Below are positions 1-7,177 of a stretch of DNA of 64,000 nucleotides, piece by piece. The first letter of the stretch is position 1. Every line of letters begins with the position of its first letter. A program made the position numbers and the translations under genes. The notes under the pieces were generated by a model. It saw nothing but the letters and a program-made list of their open reading frames with translations. It did no database searches and had not been told where the DNA came from. The stretch comes from CAUZFZ01 sp963579025. Lineage in GTDB: Bacteria > Planctomycetota > Planctomycetia > Planctomycetales > Planctomycetaceae. The DNA lies in NCBI GenBank assembly GCA_963579025.1, contig CAUZFZ010000027.1, positions 16,811-80,810 on the forward strand. Reading direction: 5' to 3'.

Positions 1-2424
1 CCGTTGTTCAAGGCCGTCAAACGGGATGGCCTGAAGATGCCTCCCAAAGACAACGACCGACTGACTCCTGAACAGATCGAAAACGTCCAGGACTGGATCG
101 CCGACGGAGCTCCCTGGCCGGACGAAGATCGCCTGCAGGTCATCCTGCAGACGACTGCCGATAAGTGGGCCTCTAATGATGGCATCGTGGTCTCGACCAG
201 TGGCGGGCTTTCTGATGTGTGGACGAATCGCAGGTACAAGCCCGAAAACCTGTGGGCCTACCAGCCGCTGTGGAAAGATGATTCAGGAGTCTTGGCCGAT
301 GAATCGCGGCATCCGATTGACGTCCTGATCGAAGAGCGGCTGGAAGAAGTCGGCATCGATCCATTGCCGCGTGCGGATCGCCTGACGCTGATTCGGCGAC
401 TGACGTTCGACCTGATCGGCCTGCCTCCGACGCCTGCCGAGATCGACTCGTTTCTGCGTGATACGTCCGACGACGCGTTTGATCGGCTGGTGTCACGCCT
501 GCTCGACAGCCCGCACTATGGTGAGCAGTGGGGTCGACACTGGCTGGACGTCGTCCGATACGCGGACTCGGCCGGGTTTTCCAATGACTTCCTGCGGGCC
601 AATGCATGGAGATACCGCGACTACGTCGTGCGGTCGTTCAACAACGACAAGCCCTACGACGAATTCGTGCGTGAGCAGATTGCTGGCGATGAAATCAACC
701 CGGGCGATCCCGAAAGCCTGATTGCTGTCGGATTTCTGCGCATGGGGCCCTGGGAACACACGGCAATGAGCGTCGCGGCTGTCACACGGCAGCAGTTTCT
801 GGACGACATTACCAACAACGTCGGAGTCACATTCCTTGCCCACGAGCTTCGCTGTGCCAGTTGCCACTATCACAAGTTTGACCCCATTCCGACCCGAGAC
901 TACTACAGCATGCAGGCCGTGTTTGCTCCGGTTCAGTTTGCCGATCGAACTGTCGAGTACCAGCCGTACGAGAACATCGACGGCTTTGCAGAGCGAAAGG
1001 CCCGCATCATTCGGCTGCAGAAGGCAGGCGGCGTGAAGAGCCTGGGCGGCATCCCGAAAGACGAATGGCCCGTCTCGGAACGAGACGCGGATACGGAACG
1101 AAAAGGCCACGCGAAGGTCAACCGCAAGCGCACGCAAATCCTTGAACGTGAATTGAAACGCTTCAAGCCACTGGCATTCAGCGTCTACAGCGGCCGGGAC
1201 CGGTCATTCATTTCGAACCGGCCGATCATCGCCATGCCGTCACCCGCTCAACGGAAAGGCGAACCGCCTGCCGTACGCATTTTGACCGGTGGTTCGATCG
1301 AATCGCCAAGTGAACTGGTCACGCCGGCTGTATTGAGCGTCGTCGAGAACGCAGCCCCGAGTTTCAGAATCCCCGAAACGCTCACAGGCCGTCGGGCGGC
1401 TCTGGCAGAGTGGTTGACCAGTCCACGAAATCCGCTGACGGCACGCGTCATGGTGAATCGTGTCTGGCAGTCTCATTTCGGGCGGGGGCTTGCCGGGAAT
1501 CCCAACAATTTCGGAGCGACCGGCCGGAAACCAACGCATCCCAGGCTGCTGGATTTCCTCGCTGATTACTTCATGGCGAATGACTGGTCCATCAAGAAGC
1601 TGCATCAACTGATCCTGTCGTCGCAGACATGGCAAAGAGCCAGCGGACCGGTCCCGGCTCCAGCAAGACAGAAGGACCCGGACAATCAACTCTATTCACA
1701 CTTCACGCCGCGAAGACTGTCGGCGGAGGAGTTGCGCGATTCGATGCTGCTCGTTTCGGGTGAGTTGAACCCGAAGCTCGGCGGTTTACCAGTTCGGCCG
1801 GTCATCAACATGGAGATCGCCATGCAGCCGCGACACATCATGGGCTCGGTGGCGCCGGCGTGGCAGCCATCACGCACTCCCGCCGAACGCAATCGCCGCT
1901 CGATCTACACCGAGCGAATCCGCACACTGCGTGATCCCATGATGGAAGTCTTCAATCAACCCGGCCTGGACACTTCCTGCGAACGTCGCGACGCTTCGAC
2001 AATCACGCCGCAGGCCTTCACGCTGCTTAACAGCCGCAACAGCTTCGACCGTGCACTTGCCTTCGCCAGTCGTGTCAGGAACGAGGCGAACGGGAATGTT
2101 GAGCAGCAGCTCTCGCTGGCGTTTCGGCTGGCGTTCGGTCGAAGTGTGACCCGGAAAGAGCTGATCCGCTGCCAGTCGCACTACGCAGACATGCTGCGGC
2201 GGCACGCTAAGCAGACACCGACTCCCACGAAATTGCCGCGGTATGTGATCCGCGAGATGGTCGAGGAAATGACCGGTCTGGCGTTTTACTGGGTCGAAGA
2301 CCTCGACCTGCACCAGGATCACGTGCCGGACCTGAAGCCGTGGGACGTCTCGGCGGAAGTCCGAGCTCTGGCGGATGTCTGCCTCGTCCTGCTGAACTCC
2401 AACGAGTTCATTTATCTCTACTGA
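1..2424 (+). CDS. DUF1549/DUF1553 domain protein (planctomycete cytochrome-type), 5'-truncated
   Basis: The reading frame is open from base 1 and lacks its start, so the gene begins before the window. The first residues, with the MPPKDNDRLTPEQIENVQDW segment, look like the end of a planctomycete cytochrome c (PSCyt1) domain. Next comes a DUF1549 (PSCyt2) region with the typical LIGLPPTPAEIDSF stretch. A heme-type CxxCH motif (RCASCHYHKFDPI) follows near residue 287. The C-terminal third is DUF1553 (PSD1), with ARVMVNRVWQSHFGRGL and RRLSAEELRDSML, ending at LNSNEFIYLY. The family is abundant in planctomycetes and is usually predicted to be secreted or periplasmic. A role in redox chemistry or polysaccharide degradation is inferred only; no substrate is known. 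The gene often lies beside a DUF1501 sulfatase-like gene, but here the next gene is bacterioferritin. Confidence 0.93.
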   Translation, partial: PLFKAVKRDGLKMPPKDNDRLTPEQIENVQDWIADGAPWPDEDRLQVILQTTADKWASNDGIVVSTSGGLSDVWTNRRYKPENLWAYQPLWKDDSGVLADESRHPIDVLIEERLEEVGIDPLPRADRLTLIRRLTFDLIGLPPTPAEIDSFLRDTSDDAFDRLVSRLLDSPHYGEQWGRHWLDVVRYADSAGFSNDFLRANAWRYRDYVVRSFNNDKPYDEFVREQIAGDEINPGDPESLIAVGFLRMGPWEHTAMSVAAVTRQQFLDDITNNVGVTFLAHELRCASCHYHKFDPIPTRDYYSMQAVFAPVQFADRTVEYQPYENIDGFAERKARIIRLQKAGGVKSLGGIPKDEWPVSERDADTERKGHAKVNRKRTQILERELKRFKPLAFSVYSGRDRSFISNRPIIAMPSPAQRKGEPPAVRILTGGSIESPSELVTPAVLSVVENAAPSFRIPETLTGRRAALAEWLTSPRNPLTARVMVNRVWQSHFGRGLAGNPNNFGATGRKPTHPRLLDFLADYFMANDWSIKKLHQLILSSQTWQRASGPVPAPARQKDPDNQLYSHFTPRRLSAEELRDSMLLVSGELNPKLGGLPVRPVINMEIAMQPRHIMGSVAPAWQPSRTPAERNRRSIYTERIRTLRDPMMEVFNQPGLDTSCERRDASTITPQAFTLLNSRNSFDRALAFASRVRNEANGNVEQQLSLAFRLAFGRSVTRKELIRCQSHYADMLRRHAKQTPTPTKLPRYVIREMVEEMTGLAFYWVEDLDLHQDHVPDLKPWDVSAEVRALADVCLVLLNSNEFIYLY

Positions 2425-2571
2425 GGCTTGAGACTCGATTCCAGCCACGGAACCTCTCTCAATCAACTGGAAATCCTCGAAATCACCCGCCGTGAAAGTC
2501 GCTTGAGCAGGACCGTTCTTTAGAATCCGCGACGTTCACTGTTCACGACATTCAGCACGGGAGATTTCGCC

Positions 2572-3057
2572 ATGCAAGGCAACCAGGCGGTCATTGATGC
2601 CCTTAACGGAGGGCTCACGATCGAATTGACCGCGATCAATCAGTACTTCGTCCAGTCGAAAATGGTCCGCAACTGGGGCCTGAATCGGCTGGCTGACAAG
2701 CACTACCACGAATCACTTGGCGAAATGAAGCACGCCGACATGCTCATCGACCGGATCATCTTCCTGGAAGGTGTCCCGGAAATCGCCCGCTACGATGTAA
2801 TTCGCGTTGGCACCAGCGTGAAGGAGCAGTTCGAGTTTGACCTGGAACTCGAGACGAAAGGCGTCAACTCATACAACGACGCGATCAAAGTCTGCCTTGA
2901 TGCAAATGATGGCGGCAGTCGCGAGCTGATCGAGCGAATTCTTGTCGAGTCGGAAGAGCACGTCGACTGGCTGGAAGCACAGCTTGACCTGATCGGCACG
3001 CTGGGAATCGAGAACTACCTGACGACGCAGGTCGGTGAAGACGTCGAGGGGCACTGA
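2572..3057 (+). CDS. bfr: bacterioferritin
   Basis: A 161-aa protein that matches the normal length of bacterioferritin, the heme-containing iron-storage 24-mer that oxidises Fe(II) at a di-iron centre and stores ferric mineral in the cytoplasm. Numbering agrees with E. coli Bfr without net gaps at these positions: ferroxidase ligands Glu18, Glu51, His54, Glu94 and His130 are present, as is the heme ligand Met52. The expected ligand Glu127 is Ser127 here, flanked by Glu126 and Glu128. The start ATG has a GGGAG ribosome-binding site about 8 nt upstream. The 3' end overlaps the convergent Bfd-like gene on the minus strand by 43 bp, which suggests a functional pairing of iron storage and iron release. 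Confidence 0.95.
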   Translation: MQGNQAVIDALNGGLTIELTAINQYFVQSKMVRNWGLNRLADKHYHESLGEMKHADMLIDRIIFLEGVPEIARYDVIRVGTSVKEQFEFDLELETKGVNSYNDAIKVCLDANDGGSRELIERILVESEEHVDWLEAQLDLIGTLGIENYLTTQVGEDVEGH

Positions 3058-3245
3058 TCGGCCAGAAGACGACGAATGCGACCGTGGCAGGCCGTGCATC
3101 CGGTACCTGCCCCGGTGCATTTCATGATATCGCGGACTGACGACGCGTCGGTGACATCTGCGGCTGTCACGATCTCAGATCGCGCGATACCGAGGCAATG
3201 GCAGACGACTTCATCAGTCAGCGTCTCGAACCCGGACAGTTCCAT
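3015..3245 (-). CDS. bfd: Bfd-like [2Fe-2S] bacterioferritin-associated ferredoxin
   Basis: A 76-aa protein with the Bfd fold signature C-x-C (Cys15, Cys17) and C-x2-C (Cys50, Cys53), the last pair within a GAGTGCTACH motif. The spacing C-x-C-x32-C-x2-C fits the Bfd-type (2Fe-2S)-binding domain. In proteobacteria Bfd delivers electrons to bacterioferritin heme so that stored iron is reduced and released. An extra Cys43 lies between the two pairs. The gene runs tail to tail against bfr, and its last 43 bp lie inside the bfr coding region, so each C-terminus is encoded opposite the other. A Fur-box-like palindrome lies 65 bp upstream of the start. It could also be the Fe-S domain of a nitrite-reductase-type protein, but the length and the bfr neighbour favour Bfd. 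Confidence 0.85.
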   Translation of the reverse strand: MELSGFETLTDEVVCHCLGIARSEIVTAADVTDASSVRDIMKCTGAGTGCTACHGRIRRLLADQCPSTSSPTCVVR

Positions 3246-3309
3246 TTGTGACTCCGGTAGCGATTGAGTTGATCTCGCAGGTATTTTTCGTCATTCGTGG
3301 GCAGGACTC

Positions 3310-3326
3310 TTGAGACTGAGTCTCAA
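3310..3326. promoter_or_regulatory. Fur-box-like palindrome upstream of bfd
   Basis: The 17-bp sequence TTGAGACTGAGTCTCAA is a perfect inverted repeat around one central base. Its 15-bp core fits the Fur 7-1-7 pattern TGAnAnT-n-AnTnTCA. It lies 65 bp upstream of the bfd start and about 220 bp upstream of the Fe-S carrier gene, in the space between these divergent genes. That bfd genes are iron-repressed by Fur in proteobacteria is established; that this site binds a planctomycete Fur is inferred. Confidence 0.5.
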
Positions 3327-3545
3327 TGTCGTCCAATTGTAGCCCGGACTGCCTGGGCGTCAACCCTGCAGGGTCTCGCAGTTGCCTGAAGCGATTTCTC
3401 ACGTCAATCAGTAACTCGGGTGTGCGGATCGGATCACCCTCGCTCTGCCACTTGCCGATGCCTATACTCGCTATCTGCTGACACTCGGGTACGCCCCGTT
3501 CAAGAGAATCCCCCTTTCAACAGAATCTCAGAGGAGAACCTGTTC

Positions 3546-4091
3546 ATGTCGACCGACGCCCCCACCGCTCCGGCCTCCGAATCTGCAACAGCCGCACCTG
3601 AAGCTCAGGGTTGCTGCTCGTCGCAGGGCGCCAGTTCTGCATCCGAAGGTTGCTGCTCGTCCGGTTCCGCTGCCGCCCCGGCCCCGGCAGAGGCACCGCT
3701 GCAGCAGTTGGCTCCGCCTCCGGAGAACGACTACGTCTACGATCCCGCATGTACCGATGCAGCCGTTCGGATCACGGAGAAGGCATCAATCGAGATCAAG
3801 CGGTTCCTGACCGAGAAAAACGTCCCCGACGGCTGTGTTCTGCGGGTCGCTCTGCAGGGCGGCGGTTGCAGTGGCTTCGAACCGCATCTGGGTTTCGACA
3901 ATCGGATCGACGAAGCGAATGACGTCGTCTCTGAGCAATTCGGGATCCCAGTCGCGATCGATCAGAAGTTCCTGATGTTCATGCAGGGAACGACGATTGA
4001 TTATCTCGACGGCATCGATCGGCGTGGCTTCAAGTTCGACAACCCGAACGCCACCAGCTCCTGCGGTTGCGGGAAGAGCTTCTCGGTTTGA
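3546..4091 (+). CDS. A-type Fe-S carrier (IscA/ErpA/HesB family) with Cys-rich N-terminal extension
   Basis: The start is the ATG at 3546, preceded by GAGGAG about 9 nt upstream; a longer open frame upstream is not typical coding sequence. The 181-aa product has an A-type carrier domain at about residues 72-181 with the three conserved cysteines: Cys108 in GGGCSGF and Cys173/Cys175 in the terminal SSCGCGKSF. Such proteins accept an Fe-S cluster from a scaffold and deliver it to apo-enzymes in the cytoplasm. Members of the family are usually about 105-120 aa. The extra 70 residues here are Ala/Pro/Ser-rich and carry two GCCSS motifs (Cys23-Cys24 and Cys36-Cys37). No isc or suf genes are adjacent; the neighbours are iron genes. 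A hairpin terminator follows. Confidence 0.92.
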   Translation: MSTDAPTAPASESATAAPEAQGCCSSQGASSASEGCCSSGSAAAPAPAEAPLQQLAPPPENDYVYDPACTDAAVRITEKASIEIKRFLTEKNVPDGCVLRVALQGGGCSGFEPHLGFDNRIDEANDVVSEQFGIPVAIDQKFLMFMQGTTIDYLDGIDRRGFKFDNPNATSSCGCGKSFSV

Positions 4092-4126
4092 GACCGAACG
4101 GCGGACGACAATCTCGTTAAGACTTC

Positions 4127-4168
4127 AATGTCCCGGACGCTCCTGAGCATCCGGGGCATTTTCTTTTT
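4127..4168 (+). terminator. Rho-independent terminator after the Fe-S carrier gene
   Basis: A stem formed by 4127-4142 and 4145-4160 (14 of 16 positions pair, the other two as G-T) is followed by the T-rich run TTTTCTTTTT. It stands 36 bp after the carrier stop codon and ends only about 14 bp before the ATG of the next gene, so it could also influence that gene's leader. Confidence 0.65.
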
Positions 4169-4182
4169 CCGGGGGGCACCAC

Positions 4183-5256
4183 ATGCCGAAATTCCAGATC
4201 GCTGTACTGCCGGGAGATGGCATCGGCCCCGAAGTCGTCGCCGAGTCAGTCCGCGTTCTGCGAGAGATTGAATCCCACCTCGATGGCGTGGCGTTCCAGT
4301 TGACCGAGCATTCTGTTGGCGCCGCGGAGTACCTCAGAAACGGCGACCCGCTTCCGGACGTGGCCTTCGAAGCCTGCCGCTCGGCCGACGCAGTGCTCCT
4401 GGGAGCCATGGGCCTGCCCGAAGTCCGCTGGCCCAACGGCAAAGAGATGACTCCGCAGATCGACCTGCGAGAGAGACTGGACCTCTATGCGGGCGTCCGT
4501 CCCATCCGGTTGTACCACTCGGACGATTCCCCCCTGAAGAACTACGCAAGCGGCGATATCGACTTTGTCATCGTCCGCGAAAGCACTGAGGGACTGTTTT
4601 CGGCTCGGCTGTCTGAGTCCGCACCAGACAGCGGGGAAGTCCGCGACGTCATGCGAATTACTCGGCACGGCGCTGAACGGGTCTGTCGCACCGCTTTCGA
4701 ACTGGCCATGAAACGGCGAAAGAAAGTCACGCTGGTCGACAAGGCCAACGTACTTCCATCAATGGTCTTCTTCCGTCAGATCTTCGACGAAGTCTCCGCC
4801 GCGTTTCCAGACGTCGAAACCGAGAGGTACTACGTCGACGCCGCGGCACTGTTCTTTGTCCAGCGACCGCAATCATTCGACGTGCTCGTCACGGAGAACA
4901 TGTTCGGTGACATCCTCAGTGATCTCGCCGCCGGCCTGATCGGTGGCATGGGCATGGCCCCGTCCGCGGACCTCGGGGACAACTGCGGTGTCTTTCAGCC
5001 GTCCCACGGAACCGCTCCGGACATTGCAGGACAGGGAATAGCCAATCCAGTCGCGATGATCCTTTCGGTCGCCCTGATGCTCGAATGGCTGGAGGATCCC
5101 GCGTGCCACCGGGGAGCTGCCATCGTCAGAAGCGCGGTCGAGCAGGTCCTCGCCGACCCGACCAACCGCACAGCAGACCTCGGTGGCAGTCTCACGACTT
5201 CACAGCTTGGCGACAAAATCATTCACGGCATCACATGTGCCGCCGCCGCGTCGTGA
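4183..5256 (+). CDS. isocitrate/isopropylmalate dehydrogenase family protein
   Basis: A 357-aa NAD(P)-dependent beta-decarboxylating dehydrogenase, cytoplasmic. Family marks are the N-terminal AVLPGDGIGPEV, the substrate-binding arginines in LRERLDLYAGVRPIRLY, VIVRESTEGLFS, the metal-site region ENMFGDILSDLAAGL, and the cofactor loop HGTAPDIAGQGIANP. The length fits LeuB or monomeric-size NAD-ICDH (about 350-360 aa). The substrate cannot be fixed from sequence: the GAMGLPEVRWPNG segment differs from the GGPKWD-type loop of classical LeuB, and the PLKNYASGDIDFVIVRE region also resembles tartrate/malate dehydrogenases of the family. No leuA, leuC or leuD gene is adjacent. The start has a GGGGGG stretch about 8 nt upstream. 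The gene converges on hisH with a 33-bp gap. Confidence 0.88.
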   Translation: MPKFQIAVLPGDGIGPEVVAESVRVLREIESHLDGVAFQLTEHSVGAAEYLRNGDPLPDVAFEACRSADAVLLGAMGLPEVRWPNGKEMTPQIDLRERLDLYAGVRPIRLYHSDDSPLKNYASGDIDFVIVRESTEGLFSARLSESAPDSGEVRDVMRITRHGAERVCRTAFELAMKRRKKVTLVDKANVLPSMVFFRQIFDEVSAAFPDVETERYYVDAAALFFVQRPQSFDVLVTENMFGDILSDLAAGLIGGMGMAPSADLGDNCGVFQPSHGTAPDIAGQGIANPVAMILSVALMLEWLEDPACHRGAAIVRSAVEQVLADPTNRTADLGGSLTTSQLGDKIIHGITCAAAAS

Positions 5257-5289
5257 CTCCACCGGGGCTCAGCGGTCGTCGCTGATCGA

Positions 5290-5901
5290 TCAAAGGTCGG
5301 CGAAGTTCTGCAGGAGCCGCAGGCCCACGCTCTGGCTCTTCTCCGGGTGGAACTGCGTCGCATGCAGGTTTCCACGGCGAATGACGGACGTAAACGGAGC
5401 ACCATGATCCGTCCGGGCCGCGACAACGTCCTCGTCATCGGGCGCCACAAAGTAGCTGTGTACGAAATACACGTATGAGGCCGGTGGAATCCCCGCGAAC
5501 AGCGGCGAAGGTTCCGAACCCGCGAAGTCCAGTGAGTTCCAGCCCATGTGGGGAATCTTCAATCCCGGCTGATCCTCAAAGCGAACGACTTTGCCCGGGA
5601 CTATTCCAAGCCCTTCCCACTCGCCATCTTCGTAGCTGACGTCAAACAGAAGCTGCAGCCCCAGGCAGATCCCCAGAAATGGCCGGCCGGATTCCACATG
5701 GTCACGGATCGGTCCCGACATGTCCTTGCGTTGCAATTCGCCAATCGCTTCACGGAACGCTCCGACACCGGGCAGCACAAGTTTCGGAGCATCAGCCAGT
5801 TCGTCTGCCCGAGTACAGATGGCCGCTTCGACACCGAGCTTCTCAAACGCCTTCTGAACGCTGCGAAGATTTCCCATGCCGTAATCAACAATGTGAATCA
5901 T
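5290..5901 (-). CDS. hisH: imidazole glycerol phosphate synthase, glutamine amidotransferase subunit HisH
   Basis: A 203-aa class I glutamine amidotransferase of histidine biosynthesis. It hydrolyses glutamine and passes ammonia to HisF, which forms imidazole glycerol phosphate and AICAR. The triad is visible: nucleophile Cys79 in PFLGICLGLQLLF, and His185/Glu187 in ATQFHPEKSQS. The N-terminal IVDYGMGNLRSVQKA and the oxyanion region LPGVGAF are typical of HisH. Length is normal (about 200 aa). It is a single gene on the minus strand; hisF and hisA are not nearby, so the his genes are scattered, at least here. Confidence 0.96.
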   Translation of the reverse strand: MIHIVDYGMGNLRSVQKAFEKLGVEAAICTRADELADAPKLVLPGVGAFREAIGELQRKDMSGPIRDHVESGRPFLGICLGLQLLFDVSYEDGEWEGLGIVPGKVVRFEDQPGLKIPHMGWNSLDFAGSEPSPLFAGIPPASYVYFVHSYFVAPDDEDVVAARTDHGAPFTSVIRRGNLHATQFHPEKSQSVGLRLLQNFADL

Positions 5902-6292
5902 GCTGGTCCCTGACCCCGTGACGCGATGACTGGTTCGACCAGCCCGAGTTTAGCGTGCCGAGTCAGTCATGGGCACAGTGCCCGCGAAGCAACGCCCTGA
6001 CCGGATTCCCGCGCTGATTCCGTGCTCCGCCGACGCACACGTCCAGCCGATGCCTCTCCGAAAACTCCTGTCCGCGCTGTGCGTCGAACACCAACAAGCG
6101 TCCAGAACCGCTGTTCGGCTCGCGTTTACAGTGCCCGAGTTACATTCTCGGCCGGACCGACCTCGTCTGGCACGTTGGCAGAGTATCCCAATTGCCGACA
6201 AGAACCCTCCTCAATACGATCAGTGCACATTCTCACACTCGCAATCATCCGTTGCGACAGCGTGTCACCCAGAACTCCGTTGGGCGAACGAG
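5902..6292. other. intergenic, no gene recognised
   Basis: About 390 bp between the hisH start and the next gene, expected to hold both promoters since the genes diverge. A forward frame is open from 5969 into the downstream gene, but its first 108 residues are Pro/Arg/His-rich, have no ribosome-binding site and resemble no family. No clear promoter, riboswitch or repeat was recognised. Confidence 0.5.
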
Positions 6293-6889
6293 ATGAAGCC
6301 ACACGAACCCCGGGAACAGCTCCAAGCCGGCATTGAAGTTCTCAATCCGTTCCTCAACCACGTCGGTTATCAGTTTCAGTTCGAGCAGGACGGCACTGGT
6401 TCCGGTGGCCACTACGCTTACGGACGATTCATCAATGGTGATCGCTCGATCGAGTTGCATCAGCGTTGGGGTCTTGGAATCGTCAATTACCAGATCGGTG
6501 ATCTTGCGATCGATCACTCTTCGTACCTTGCTGGCTTGGGTGTCGACCGCGATAGCCACTACTTGTGGCTCCGACTTGAATTGGGCATCGAGCGATACAA
6601 TGGCCTCTTGCAAGACCTGCAGGAATTCTGTGATGACTTTCTGACCGGTGACGCAGACCAGTGGCGCAAAATTGCCATGGCGCATGCGGAAGCTGAAAAG
6701 GCCGATCAATTCCACCGTGAGTTGGGGTGCGTCGGTGACGAGCGAAAAATCCAGCAGGCGCGCGAGGCGTTCCGAATCAAGGAGTATGCCCGCGTTGTGA
6801 AATTACTGGAGTCAGTTGAGTCTCCGGATGCCCTTTCTGAGCCTCAGCAGAACATGCTGGAGCTGTCTCGCAATCGTCGCTTTGGGTAG
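6293..6889 (+). CDS. hypothetical protein, 198 aa
   Basis: Not recognised. The ATG at 6293 was chosen because the residues from MKPHEPREQ onward look like ordinary globular protein, while the upstream part of the open frame does not. The product is probably cytoplasmic: no signal peptide and no membrane segment. The N-terminal half is rich in aromatic residues and Gly (GYQFQFEQDGTGSGGHYAYG, RSIELHQRWGLG). The middle has LRLELGIERYNGLLQDLQEF. The acidic, Ala/Glu-rich C-terminus (about residues 140-190) is predicted helical and reads like one TPR hairpin. Domains of this kind occur in small immunity or stress-response proteins, but this is only a resemblance. It stands alone between hisH and a PQQ-like protein gene. 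Confidence 0.65.
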   Translation: MKPHEPREQLQAGIEVLNPFLNHVGYQFQFEQDGTGSGGHYAYGRFINGDRSIELHQRWGLGIVNYQIGDLAIDHSSYLAGLGVDRDSHYLWLRLELGIERYNGLLQDLQEFCDDFLTGDADQWRKIAMAHAEAEKADQFHRELGCVGDERKIQQAREAFRIKEYARVVKLLESVESPDALSEPQQNMLELSRNRRFG

Positions 6890-7177
6890 CGTTCGCACAA
6901 CAATTAAGAATTTGAAGTCGGCGCGCGTGGACGTTGATCGCGGTTGAAGCATGATTCCGCCCGACTTCAAATCATTGTCCAACAGAGCCGGATCCTGGTC
7001 GTGCGGTGGTCAGCGCTCTCAGGGTATTGCTTCGGCCGGAGCGAGTCAGGGACCTCGGACCGGGCGGGTCTATACACTAGAGTTCTCCACGATTTCATGG
7101 TGCCCCGTTCGTCGACAGGGTATGTGATCTTCGCACGCAAGAGGCGACCCCATAACTCCTTCTCCAGGAATAATCCC

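Noticed and set aside
5969..6292. N-terminal extension of the hypothetical protein at 6293
   Set aside because: Low-complexity Pro/Arg/His-rich translation, no start signal; the ATG at 6293 begins normal protein sequence.
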